This document shows, one piece after another, positions 9,546 through 20,845 of a stretch of DNA of 64,000 nt (positions are counted from its first letter, which is position 1; each line of letters opens with the position of its first letter). Below the pieces are notes generated by a model. The model was not told where the DNA came from. It saw nothing but the letters and a program-made list of their open reading frames with translations, and searched no databases. Origin of the DNA: Darksidea phi (Eukaryota; Ascomycota; Dothideomycetes; Pleosporales; Lentitheciaceae); the NCBI GenBank assembly GCA_030770425.1, contig JASJFT010000129.1:1-64000 (forward strand), given 5' to 3'. The translations under genes were made by a program, and so were the position numbers.

Positions 9546-10780
9546 TCGATCCGACCAAATAGCTGGGCGCTGGGAATCTGCACGAACAAAGAAGATGATG
9601 TACGTGCGATGCGGAAGATGAAATTGAGAAGACTTGCGCTGGAGAGCCAACCGGTGACTAACTCCTCGTCTGGGGTTGCCTTGGGCTGCGGGCTGGAACA
9701 CTCCCCATACGCATTGCTCCTCACCACCATCTGCGGCTTGTCTCAAATCGCTGCTGTCCTCATTGCTTGACTGTTTCGCCCGGCAATCAAGCACGTCGCG
9801 TATGCTTGCCCTCCGCGGCGACGCCCTGTCCAAAGAAAGGGCCCCGTTAAGATTTTAGCTCACGGAGAGCGGCCGTGTCTTCCGCACCTGCATTCGCGTG
9901 GACTTGATCGCTTTTGCTTCCTCCACTCAGAATCCGATGCTGCTCAGACCAACGGAGATCGGCCCTCGCCCGCATTGCCAGCCAGAGCTTGCATGTTCTT
10001 CGCCCTTGATGCGCACGACAAAGCGGAGACTGGAATGCGCCTTGCGGTCCACCTCCTCGCCACGCGTCCCTCAGCAGCTGTTGCAAGCGCGACGATGGGC
10101 ATGTTGGCAGTTCTGTCTGTCTTCAACTGCCGTCCCCACCCCTTTGCCGACCACTAGCCGCTCGTCTCACGACGATGGTGATGACGCCTCGGCGTCGGCG
10201 TCGCGACGCCCAGCCCGCAATTCTCCCGGACGTGAAACGTGGTGAGAAAAGGCGGGCCTCAGGAGCTGCAAGCAGTAGAACGAGAGAACCGCATGCACGA
10301 AAAACACCAATTCCTCTTTGTGGTCTTCCTCTTAAGAAGGGCTCTCCAAGCCTTTTCACCAAGACTTCGTCTTTCCTCGAACTCGTCTTCCTTGGGTCCC
10401 CGTTCCGATTCGGTTTCAACTCGCGCCGATTCGCCCACCAGCGTGACCATGTCTCAGCCAGCACAGCCTCAATGGATCTGTCGCTTGTGTTTGCGCTGTT
10501 CAATTCTCCCATTCCACTTCAAGTCGCTTGGCAATCGTCTTGTATAGCGGAAGCCGCGGGCCAAGTCCGCACTCACTGCTTCACCTTTGGAGCTTGCACG
10601 TCGGTCCATCGTTGAGAAACATCACGTTGATAGATCTGCTATATATCCCAAAGATGCCTTGCTGTTTCAATAGAAGCCATCGAGCTCTCTGGGCTCGTCA
10701 ACTGCGTCCTCTCTACAACCAATCTTATCTGTTTGTGTCTTTAATTCTTAGTCGTATTTCATTACATCTGCCTGTTGAAC
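9546..10780. other. Divergent promoter region
   Basis: About 1.2 kb between the Zn2Cys6 gene (minus) and the Ca2+-ATPase gene (plus). Several overlapping open frames exist on both strands but none shows a domain; a long 5' leader of the ATPase is likely here. Confidence 0.5.
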
Positions 10781-13700
10781 ATGGCATCCTCAAACAACGC
10801 GCCTGGGCGCGAAGAGACTGGAGCTCTGCCTCCTCTACCGGAGATCACGGTGGATATTCCAAGGACGCCTATGCGCACCGATACCGATGACACCCTCACA
10901 ATGGCCGACGATTTGTCGCCGGCAACACTTGCACCAGAACGGTCGTTCAATAATATGCACTCTCGAAACCCGTCGACTGGAGCCCACAGCACATCATCCG
11001 GACGGAATCCTGTCATCAGAAGTAGAGCGGCTAGTGAGGCGACATTGGCTCCGCCTGATACTTCGGCGGGCGCATCAACTCGCAGTGGTGCCAGTGGAAC
11101 AACGGGCACGTATACGCTCGAGGGACACCTCCACAACGATGCTTTGCAAGCAGACCCGGGCTGTGAGAAGGACTTTACGGTTGTCAACAACAAGTTTGCC
11201 TTTTCGCCCGGCCAGCTCAACAAAATGCTCAACCCCAAATCACTTGCTGCTTTCATCGCGCTAGGTGGCCTTCCGGGACTTGAGACTGGTCTGCGAACAG
11301 ACGTCGATGCGGGTCTGAGCTTGGAAGAGACAGAGCTGCCCGGCTCGGTATCATTCGAGGAGGTTACCAAACAGTATCGAAAGCTGCGCGGCGCTGACAC
11401 GTCGGGGCTGCCTCGCCCTGTTGAAACCCGCCATGTCGATGTCACCGATGCTGGGCCGTCTGGAGCCTCAGGTTCTCACGCTGGAGAGGCGTTCTATGAC
11501 CGAAAGCGGGTGTACGGCAACAACGTTCTTCCCGCGAAGAAGGCGAAGTCGTTCCTTATGCTGATGTGGGAAGCGTACTACAAGGAGAGCGTTCTCATCC
11601 TCCTCACTGTGGCCGCCGTCATCTCGCTCGCGCTCGGATTGTACGAAACCTTTGGTGTCGATCACGGCCCTGGTGCACCACCTTCTGTCGACTGGATCGA
11701 AGGCTGCGCTATCTGTGTTTCCATCGTGGTGGTTGTCATGGTCGGTGCTGTCAACGACTGGCAGAAGGAACGCGCGTTTGTGAAGCTGAATGCGAAGAAG
11801 GAGGCTCGCGAGGTCAAGGTTATTCGCTCCGGCAAATCCTTTACAATTTCCGTGTACGAATTGTTGGTCGGCGATGTCTTGCACATGGAGCCGGGCGATC
11901 TCATTCCGGCCGATGGTGTGTTTATCTCTGGGCACAACGTCAAGTGTGATGAGTCTGCGGCGACAGGCGAGTCTGATTCCATGAAGAAGACCAACGCTGA
12001 GCACGTTCTCCGACTCCTCGAAAAAGGCCACAGCGACTCCAAGGACCTAGATCCGTTCATTATCTCTGGGAGCAAGGTTCTTGAAGGCGTCGGTACTTAT
12101 CTCGTTACCTCAGTCGGTGTAAACTCCAGCTATGGCAAGATCCTCATGGCTATGCGACAAGACATGGAAGCTACGCCCCTCCAGATCAAGCTCGACAAGC
12201 TCGCCAAAGCCATCGCTAAGCTAGCCAGTGCAGCGTCATTCCTGCTCCTCTTAGTCCTTCTCTTCCGCCTGGTCGCTACGTTTCCGGGTAGCCCTCTCAG
12301 CCCCGCCGAGAAAGCATCCAAATTCATGGACATTCTCATCGTCTCGGTTACCATCATCGTCGTCGCTGTCCCCGAAGGTCTGCCTCTCGCCATCACCTTG
12401 TCTCTCGCCTTCGCTACTACCCAGATGGTGAAGATGAACAACCTTGTCCGCATCCTCAAATCATGCGAGACCATGGGCAACGCTACCACGGTGTGTTCTG
12501 ACAAGACTGGCACTCTCACCCAGAACAAGATGACGGTCGTCACCGGTACGTTTGGCGAAGACTCGTTCGATGATAAGAACCCTGGCGCAGCGAACAACCG
12601 ATCCCACCAATTCGCTCAGCGCATGACTTCCGAGCAAAAGCGACTTTTGATTGAGTCTATAGCGATCAACTCGACGGCTTTTGAGGGTGACGGCGGCGAG
12701 TTCGGCTTTGTGGGTTCAAAGACTGAGACGGCCCTCTTGGGGTTTGCAAAGAACGTTTTGGGCATGACATCTCTGTCGCAGGAGCGTACAAGAGCGCAAA
12801 TGGTTCAGATGCTCCCATTCGATTCTAGCCGTAAGTGCATGGGAGCAGTCCAGAAACTCCCGAACGGCACGTATCGTCTACTTGTCAAAGGCGCTTCCGA
12901 GATTCTTCTCAGCTACTCTTCATCTCTCGCTCTTCCTACCGGCAACGTTTCTATGGATGGTCCGCAGACGACGCGCATTGCGGACATCATCGATAACTAT
13001 GCCAAACAATCACTTCGAACAATCGCAATCATCTACAAAGACTTCCAGCAGTGGCCCCCACGAGGCGCTGAGCATCCCGATGACCCGTCTATTGCCGCTG
13101 ATTTGGGTGCACTTCTTCACGATATGACGTATATTGGTGTCGTCGGTATCCAAGACCCTCTTCGACCCGGCGTACCTGAGGCAGTTGCGCGATGCAAACA
13201 CGCTGGTGTCGTGGTTCGTATGGTGACTGGCGACAATGTTGTCACTGCGAAGGCCATTGCCACCGACTGTGGCATCTACACTGACGGCGTCGTCATGGAA
13301 GGCCCTGAATTCCGCAAACTGAGCGACGACGATATGGATGCCGTCCTTCCGCAGCTGCAGGTCCTTGCTCGATCATCCCCTGAAGACAAACGCGTCCTGG
13401 TTACTCGTCTCCGGAAACTTGGTGGTATCGTCGCTGTCACCGGTGATGGTACTAACGATGGGCCAGCTCTCAAGGCTGCGGACATCGGTTTCTCCATGGG
13501 TATTGCGGGTACCGAGGTTGCTAAGGAGGCTTCGGCGATTATCTTGATGGATGATAATTTCGCTTCGATCCTGACTGCGCTCATGTGGGGCCGTGCAGTG
13601 AATGATGCCGTGCAAAAGTTCCTTCAGTTCCAGATTACAGTCAACATCACGGCTATGCTAGTTGCATTCATTACGGCGGTGCAGGATCCAGATATGCGCT

Positions 13701-14497
13701 CTGTCCTGACGGCGGTGCAGCTTCTCTGGATCAACCTCTTTATGTAAGCCTCATCTGTTTTACATTCACGACCTAGTATATCTCATATTAACTTCGTCTC
13801 CAGGGACTCGCTCGCCGCCCTCTCGCTCTCTACCGACGCTCCAACCGAGGAGATCCTCGACCGTCCACCCACGCCCCGCACCGCCTCCATCATCAGCATC
13901 ACCATGTGGAAAATGATAATTGGCCAAGCCATCTTCCAAGTAACCGCAACTTTTGTCCTACACTTCGGAGGCCCCAAATTCCTGCCCTACCCCGAAGCCG
14001 AAATGCGCACCATCATCTTCAACATGTTCGTGTGGCTGCAAATCTTCAACCAATACAACAACCGTCGTCTCGACAACAAGCTCAACATCTTCGTCGGCAT
14101 CCACAAAAACTACTACTTCATTAGCTTGAACGTCGTCATGGTGGGCGCGCAGGTGGTGATTGTATACTTTGGCAAGACGGCGTTTAATATTGTGCCGCTG
14201 AATGGGAATCAGTGGGCAATCTCGGTGGCTGTGGCGCTATTTTGTTTGCCGTGGGGTTGTGCGGTGAGGCTGTTTCCCGATCGGTGGTTTGAGGTCGGTG
14301 CGAAGTTCCTGGGAAGGCCATTCGTCGTTGTGTACCGCCCGCTTGCGCGGTTCACGGACCGTGTGGGCAGCAAGATGTCGAGGAAGAAGAAGGTGGACGA
14401 AACTGCGTCCGGCGATGGTGCGAGTTATGCAGGCCGAGGGAAGTCGCCTGTTCAGACAATTAGGGTGAGCGGGGACGTGGAGAAGAGGGTTTTGTAA
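10781..14497 (+). CDS. P-type Ca2+-transporting ATPase (type 2B, Pmc1-like)
   Basis: Two exons (10781-13743 and 13804-14497) encode 1218 residues. The real ATG is at 10781 and the splice joins INLF to MDSLAAL. After a disordered N-terminus come an LNKMLNPKSL segment, the first membrane pair, an actuator domain with CDESAATGESD, a membrane helix with the PEGLPLAITL motif, the phosphorylation site CSDKTGTLT (Asp574), the nucleotide-binding region with KGASEILL, the hinge TGDGTNDGPA (Asp889), and further membrane helices. The family pumps cytosolic Ca2+ into the vacuole, or out of the cell, at the expense of ATP; Pmc1 of yeast is vacuolar. Membrane targeting cannot be read here. In plant relatives a calmodulin-binding region lies at an end; I see none that is clear. 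The short 60-nt intron near the C-terminus is the only one. Confidence 0.95.
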
Positions 14498-15161
14498 ATA
14501 TCAAGGGTGTGGTTGGGTCTGGTTGGTTTGAGTACGGTACGGGTCTGGATTTTTGGATTTCTAGCGCCTGTCCATATGGTGCCAGCGGCGTTTTTCGGGA
14601 TGGTAGAAAAGAGCTCGCGCAACGCGCTTGAGCCTGGGGCGTTGTTTGGCCGTTTTGCTCGCGCTATGCGCTTGAGCTGGGTTTGAAATAGATTAGATGT
14701 AGGATCTCACGATCTACCAGTTGAATCCAACCTTCATTACTTGGTGGTACTTCTGTTCCTCTCTCTGGTGAATTGGTAGGCGCCACTTGTGCGGAAGGGC
14801 TGAGTTGCTTCAAGGGTCGCCCTTAACTACTTCTACAGGTTGGGTTAGAAAGACGGCAGAACTTATGCAGAAGGGTGTGAGTACCCGTTGTCTCTCAGAC
14901 TAGAAGCGCTACTGTCTTACGACCGGCGCGTAGTTTGTACCCCCCGAGTCGAGTTACATCATGGTGATCGTCACTCAATTAGCATCGCATCTGGAGACGT
15001 TGCTCGTATTTCTTCAATAGCTTATTGTGTATGTTCGATTGGGAGGCTCTTACTGCGTAACTGCCAATGCGAGCCTCAGCTCAGACTAACCTGATGCTGA
15101 ACTTTGATCTGAAGATCGCACCATCCTTCTTGCGATACCGGCCTAAGCTGTAGCGTACCGC
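14498..15161. other. Convergent intergenic region
   Basis: Lies between the 3' ends of the Ca2+-ATPase and the BTB-like gene. No gene was recognised. Confidence 0.5.
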
Positions 15162-16181
15162 CTAGATCACCCACTCAAGCTCAGTCTTATCCGCCTTGGT
15201 GTGTTCCTCACCACCCTTCCTCATGCAGACCTTCGGATCGAACACGTACGTCTTCTTCAGCCTAACCACCTCGCTGAACGGCACGTCCTCGTAATCCTCC
15301 GTCCTGCCCTCACGGTACTTCCTGCACTCCTTGCCGCAGCCTATGGGCTGACCCCTTACCACCCGATGCACAGGTATGCCCCTCGGACAGATATAGAGGG
15401 GAATCATTCGGGTACACACACGACTCTCCACATCAACGTTTCCCGCGGCCTCGAACGTCATGCCCGCTTCCAGCGCTTGAACACTCTCCTCGTATACGAT
15501 TGTGATGGCGTTGAGGTACTTCTGGTCCCGGATCCAATCTCGGAGTTCGCACAGTTGGAAGAGTTCGGCGTCCTGCTGGAGGCGCTGATATAGGGGGAAG
15601 TCGAAGCCGTCGGTCTTATTCCAGAAGAGTGGAAAAGCGTCATTGCGAAGATAGTCGACGACGTGTTTGAAGATGTCCGGGTCGGCGTGGAAGAGGAGTG
15701 GTCCGCCATCGTCAGACACCTGGGATAGGGCATGCTTCAGTCCGGATGACTTCTCGAGAACGTATCGAGGCACCTTCATGATCGTGCCACCGAGATCTAG
15801 GGTGATCCAATTACTGGCCGGACTGATTGGTGGAGGAGCTGCTCCACCTTGACTCGTGGTAGCGTGAGTGGAAGGTAGAGTGGCAGACTGGCTCCGTATC
15901 GGAAGTGAATCGATCAGAGGCTGGCCTAGCATTGAGCGCGTTGATGCTGAAGCAGCGGGACATATCGGCGCATTGAAACCCAGACCGTCCGTCTGAGGAA
16001 GCATGGGCGTTGCATTTTCTGTTCCGTCTGTTAGGTGGGCCGTAGCAACCGGGAAATCCAGCTCCTCGAGCAAGAGCAGGTTTGTCCCTAGCTGGTTTGG
16101 AGCCACGGCTTGAGGATGAAGCGACGCCATTCGCATGCTAGGTTCGTCCGCAATCGGCACACTACCTTGCTCGACTGCCAT
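15162..16181 (-). CDS. BTB/POZ (T1-like) domain protein
   Basis: Single exon, 339 residues, starting at ATG 16181 (the open frame extends slightly upstream without another ATG). The N-terminal 110 residues look disordered. Residues 120-220 match the KCTD/T1 type of BTB fold: WITLDLGGTIMKVPRYVL, then DGGPLLFHADPDIFKHVVDYLRND and YQRLQQDAELFQLCELRDWI. The C-terminal part contains several cysteines and a charged end, with no domain I recognise. BTB proteins of this type oligomerise and often act as cullin-3 adaptors; whether this one does is unknown. It converges with the Ca2+-ATPase gene. Confidence 0.78.
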   Translation of the reverse strand: MAVEQGSVPIADEPSMRMASLHPQAVAPNQLGTNLLLLEELDFPVATAHLTDGTENATPMLPQTDGLGFNAPICPAASASTRSMLGQPLIDSLPIRSQSATLPSTHATTSQGGAAPPPISPASNWITLDLGGTIMKVPRYVLEKSSGLKHALSQVSDDGGPLLFHADPDIFKHVVDYLRNDAFPLFWNKTDGFDFPLYQRLQQDAELFQLCELRDWIRDQKYLNAITIVYEESVQALEAGMTFEAAGNVDVESRVCTRMIPLYICPRGIPVHRVVRGQPIGCGKECRKYREGRTEDYEDVPFSEVVRLKKTYVFDPKVCMRKGGEEHTKADKTELEWVI

Positions 16182-17033
16182 GTTGTGCAAGCAGATTCGG
16201 CTTTACGTATCCAGACCGAGTTTGCTTGAGATACTGGCACAATCAGCTGGGGTTCCGTTTGCCGCGCGCCCCTCCGTTGCCGGCCTTGCGCAAACTTTGT
16301 TGTGGGGGGTAAAGAAAGCGAGACAATGAGTTAGAATAGTTTAACTCCACAGTACCGTCGACCAGTTACTAATAAGCGAGATTCTAGTCTCGATTGGTGA
16401 GACCGCGGTGAATATGATAGTTGCGTTCTAGTATGTTCACCATCTCACGTTCATCGATGTACACTCTAAAAGAGAAATATCTGAATTTTTTGCCGCTTAT
16501 ACCTGGTAAAGTGCATTCAGACGTATTTCAAGGCCCTGTACACCATCCACCGCTATGGACGTTACCTAGGCGATTCGATATGTCAGTAAATAGTACTGTC
16601 ATCGTTAGGGTACGAGGCTAGCAAGGCTCATCTATAGGGTTCTTAGTCCTTATTGCCCTAGACTAGAAGCTATGCTTTCGTGAAAATTGACACGCCTTTG
16701 AGTACCTCAGAATTGCCAATTGAAGCTTGACCCAGAAGCATTTTGGTGGAGATGGTCGCCCTCACCGATCCACACGCCGCCCATTGTAGTTCCCATGGTG
16801 ACTGTTGCAAAATTCCTTCACTGCTGCGTTTGCACCCAGCTCACGCTCACCTCTCCCACACCGCCCTCGTTGCCTTGGCCACAGCGGACAGTGCTCTTTC
16901 TGTTATTTACAGTGACCCTTAGACACCTAACAATATGCGCATTTCAAGCTTGTCCACTCCCACTCTCCAAACTCTGAATCTGACCTCGTATACCTAGTTT
17001 TCCGCCCTCAACCCCACCCCGTTCGCCTCCGCC
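16182..17033. other. Divergent intergenic region
   Basis: Promoter-sized gap between the BTB-like gene (minus) and the large unknown gene (plus). Nothing else was recognised. Confidence 0.5.
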
Positions 17034-19286
17034 ATGGAGAATCGCCTCTCCTCCACCTCCCATGGCGCCGGCATAACCGCCCCCTTGCGCGACCTCCTCC
17101 ACGTCGGCACCGCCAAAGAAAAGCTCGCGCCTGAGCTCAAAGACGCGCTGCTCCTACTCAATCTCAAGAACCTCGAGGCCCTCGAGAACCATTTCCTAGC
17201 CACCGACGCCTTCCTCAAGCCCTGGTCCCTATTCCGCGACAGCTGGTTCCTGCTACAAGCGCAGGCCTCATCGCGCGCCTCGCCACCCGGCCGGCTCCAA
17301 GCCACTGGCATCCTCTGGTTCTACACCTGTTTTCTAGAGGGTGAGCTGCGGTATGACTCGCGCTGCGACGATAGTAGTTCGGTGTACACTACTGATGAAA
17401 GCAAGTATGGAACCTTCGACAATGAGCACTGGGGTGTCGAGGAGTACGAGAAGATGCTGTACGCATGGCTCCTACAGGAGTTCCGCGTGGGCAAGGCGAG
17501 GAACCCGTTTGGCTTCAAGTATTTTGAGCACCGAAATGTGGTTGCTGCATGGAAGAACGTGTTCGTACCAATCATCAACGCTGTCCGCGATTCCTATGAC
17601 GTGAAGGGCCGCAGACATTATGGTCGTCTTGCGACGTTCATTGAGGATAGGTTCCCAAGCCGATTGGCATTCCCGGAGGGCAACGTCGCGGTGCGCATGA
17701 GCGCGACACCCTACCGCATGGTTTCTGTCCCCAGGGAGCAGGGCGCGAGGCCATGGCCTGGATCTCCACCGGAGCTAGTACCGCGAGCCGATCGTGCGAT
17801 TACGAAGAAAGAGTATGCTGAGTTCGAGCAAGAGCTGCGAGTAGTTTATCCGAAGTATGGACAAGTCGTTGAACGTCCAAAATTCAAGACGCGCATGGAG
17901 GACTGGCTCGCTGCGCAGAAGTCGCGTGCACAGCAGAAGAAGAGGATGAAAGAGCTACACGGCAAGAAGGCGCCGGTCTTACAGAGGCGTAGCGGAAGAG
18001 AGAGCCCACTGTTCGGCTGCCGGGGTCTTGGTCATAACAATGATCCAAGTACGAAGATGGACTCACCTAGCAACTCGGCGCCCCGCCGTTCTGCAAGCCT
18101 GAACACGTTCTCTTCAAGTCCACGTTTGCCTAGCTCGACAAAGTTGTCTCCAGGTACCCCTACGAAGAGAGTTCCCTATGGAATGTACGGATCCATCACT
18201 GTCCCTATAGAGCCGAAGGAAAAGGAGAACTCACAGAAGAACATGTCATACTCAGATGAGTCCCGCCAGGCGATTGAGCCTCCCAAGTTTTCCGAGAATC
18301 CTGGTACCAAGCACAGTATGGGACACAAGCCTTTTCTGGGATCGGAGAGGATCGATAACGACAAGCCACTGGAGCCGCCGGCCATCTGTAAGCCCAAAAT
18401 CGACCGTAGGGACTCAGATGGCGTATACAGCTTGATACGTGACTCGAACCCGTTCACGGACAGCGTTCCCATGTTATTCGGAATGACGGGCGAGGCTAAA
18501 GAGCGCGCATCGTGGGAGAGTGAAAAATCGTCCATGTACCCAATGAGCGCCGTCCCCAAGCCGCTGTTCAACCAGAAGAGCAATGTTCGTAAACCACGTC
18601 AGGACGCGTTCGAGGAGTCGCCGTTTGTGCGTGCCGTCAAGGAAGCTAGTGCTCGTGCCCCAAGCTACGAGGGCAATGAATACGAGCGCGACATTGTCCC
18701 CTCATTCATTGCAAACAAGATGCACGCCACTCTTGAGCACAATGCCTATGACGGAGGCCAATCCGCTCAACCATCTCGGATCACAGGCCCAGTTCACCCA
18801 GCAGAGCAAGAGACTCAGTACTTTATCCCACAAACCGTTCCGTGGCCAGGACAGTCTCCACCGCTTGTGCCTCCTAGGGAATGGTCTGGCGACAGTGACC
18901 ACGATGAGTCTCCAGCTCCTCCGCCTGTTCCACCCAAGAACCCTCGGCGTTACAACTCCTTCCGCAGCCTCGATAGCGGAGCGAGCAGCCGGCCCAACTC
19001 ACTCCAGCCGCCCGTAATACCCACTCTAGGACCACGCATCATTTCCGTCGAGAACATCCGCGCGCATCTGAACATCTCGCCTCAAACCTCTCACGAGGAT
19101 CTGAGCAAGATAGATGAGGAGAGAGTCGAGAAGACGCTCCCGGTCCTGCCGCTGAGGACGTATAACTCGCACATGTTCCCGCGTCAGGAACGAAAGGGAA
19201 CGCCGATTCGTGGGTTGGCTGCAAGAAGGTATCGAGCCGATGGGGAGTATGAGATGGAGATGCTCAAGAAGGGTGAGAGGAATTAG
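17034..19286 (+). CDS. Large protein of unknown function with disordered C-terminus
   Basis: One uninterrupted 750-residue frame with an ATG in good context (CCATGGAG). The first 280 residues look folded: helical, with aromatic-rich stretches such as LKPWSLFRDSWFLLQAQ and WVEEYEKMLYAWLLQEF-like sequence, then NPFGFKYFEHRNVVAAWKNVF. The rest is rich in Pro, Ser and charged residues and looks disordered; near residue 627 it has a PPPVPPKNPRR motif that could bind SH3 or WW domains. I do not recognise the family. The long open frame, even composition and clear start support a real gene. A signalling or cytoskeletal scaffold would fit the layout, but that is a guess. Confidence 0.8.
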   Translation: MENRLSSTSHGAGITAPLRDLLHVGTAKEKLAPELKDALLLLNLKNLEALENHFLATDAFLKPWSLFRDSWFLLQAQASSRASPPGRLQATGILWFYTCFLEGELRYDSRCDDSSSVYTTDESKYGTFDNEHWGVEEYEKMLYAWLLQEFRVGKARNPFGFKYFEHRNVVAAWKNVFVPIINAVRDSYDVKGRRHYGRLATFIEDRFPSRLAFPEGNVAVRMSATPYRMVSVPREQGARPWPGSPPELVPRADRAITKKEYAEFEQELRVVYPKYGQVVERPKFKTRMEDWLAAQKSRAQQKKRMKELHGKKAPVLQRRSGRESPLFGCRGLGHNNDPSTKMDSPSNSAPRRSASLNTFSSSPRLPSSTKLSPGTPTKRVPYGMYGSITVPIEPKEKENSQKNMSYSDESRQAIEPPKFSENPGTKHSMGHKPFLGSERIDNDKPLEPPAICKPKIDRRDSDGVYSLIRDSNPFTDSVPMLFGMTGEAKERASWESEKSSMYPMSAVPKPLFNQKSNVRKPRQDAFEESPFVRAVKEASARAPSYEGNEYERDIVPSFIANKMHATLEHNAYDGGQSAQPSRITGPVHPAEQETQYFIPQTVPWPGQSPPLVPPREWSGDSDHDESPAPPPVPPKNPRRYNSFRSLDSGASSRPNSLQPPVIPTLGPRIISVENIRAHLNISPQTSHEDLSKIDEERVEKTLPVLPLRTYNSHMFPRQERKGTPIRGLAARRYRADGEYEMEMLKKGERN

Positions 19287-20845
19287 TTTGTAGATGTTGG
19301 CGTGGGTGGTTTCGATGTAGTGTCTAGGCTGTATCACCGTTCTTGATTCGAGGATTTGTACTACACGACTGTCGACTGATAACTGAGCGCGGCTAGAATA
19401 CTGGCCTATGAACAGATAGCTAGTTAGAATTGCCATTCAAAACCACGATAAAGCAATGCTGGTGCTCCCTCCTTCTCTTGCGAGTATGCGTGCAGGGAGG
19501 TTGCAGGATTGATTCAGCGCTTGACAATGGAGGTGAATTGCATGCTCATACGCTTGAATGTAGGGCAGTCAATACCGGGACCCCCATGACCTTAGGGATA
19601 TGGACGGGGTCTGGATTCTGGTAAAACCGTACGGGTGTGCCAAATTCTCTTCATCAGGGCATCAGACGGGATCGAAAACTTCCGATGCGGTTCGAAACCA
19701 CTGACCAAATCTCGCAGCAAGTTGCACCAGGAACAAACGTTTCGATTCTGCGCTTGATGTTTTGTGTTTTGTTCTCCGAGTATTTGATTGTTGTCTCGGA
19801 GGGAGAAGGGGACCATTCCTTAAACATGCATAACTCCTCAAATGTTTTGATTCGCGTTGCTAGAGGGTAGATGACTGTAGCTTGTCTTAGTAGGGGTGGA
19901 CTGCTGCAGATCGCTTTGGTAGCTATCATGTGAAGGTTGAAAGAAGGGGTAATCGTCTGGTGGATAGCGCCCAGAGGATGCGCTAGTTCCGAATAGGACG
20001 AGCCTGCATCCAGTTGATCCAGGCAAGGACGAGATCGCGGTCAAGATATGGGTGACGACGAATGAAAGGAGATGAAAAAAGTAAGACAAACTGGGGAGAG
20101 ATGGAACCGTCAGCGGCTGTTCAGTTATGCGCTAGTCCCATTGGGAAGCGCCCGATCGCTTCTTGCGTAGGATTAGGGCCGGCTCTGCTATGGCTTAAAA
20201 AAATAAATAAAAAAATACCTACTTCTTCAAACTTCATCGCAGACGTGCCATTCAATTGCCATGACGGAGCGGCGCGACGTCTCGGGCGTGTGGAATCGGA
20301 GTCGTAATTCGCAAGTATCACAGTTGGCAGGCCTGATCCCCGTCAGGCTGCAGCAGCATGACTCCTTGCGACCGCATCTGCATGACCCGTCGGCGCAATG
20401 TCTTGCTCCGAGCTCTGCACCCTCGAATCATGGGTGCAACGGTTTCGCTCAACTCGGGGTCCGGCCTTCAGCCCTGCGCAAAGACCTATGCATTCCAACA
20501 CTACTAAAACGCAGCGCGCTGGCATCTACCCACACGATATATGCCCCGGGTCGTGGCCCTTTCCGTACGCTTGCATGCTTATGGAAGCCTTCTCGAAGCC
20601 TTCTGCATCGGGTTCATTCGCCGAGTCATTGTCAATCTTATCCATGCATTAGGAGCGGCACGCAGCTGCGCCGTAGGACATTCGGGACGAATTTCGCGGG
20701 ATGCGCTTTCTTTCTTTTTCTCCCGTTTCTCCCATCCCTGTCGACGCGTTGGATATGATTGTCTCGATCCCATCCTTCGATAACATTAGATGGTCTGATC
20801 GTTTTCGTCTCGCATCTGCTCTCTGCGCAACCGGACCTAAACACC
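19287..20845. other. Intergenic, 1.56 kb, no gene seen
   Basis: Contains only short frames, among them several overlapping ones at 20260-20780 on both strands that lack any domain. An A-rich stretch occurs at about 20198-20217. Confidence 0.45.

Noticed and set aside
10123..10615. Overlapping frames of 129-146 codons on both strands
   Set aside because: They sit in the promoter/leader of the Ca2+-ATPase, are Arg-rich in a GC-rich stretch and show no domain.
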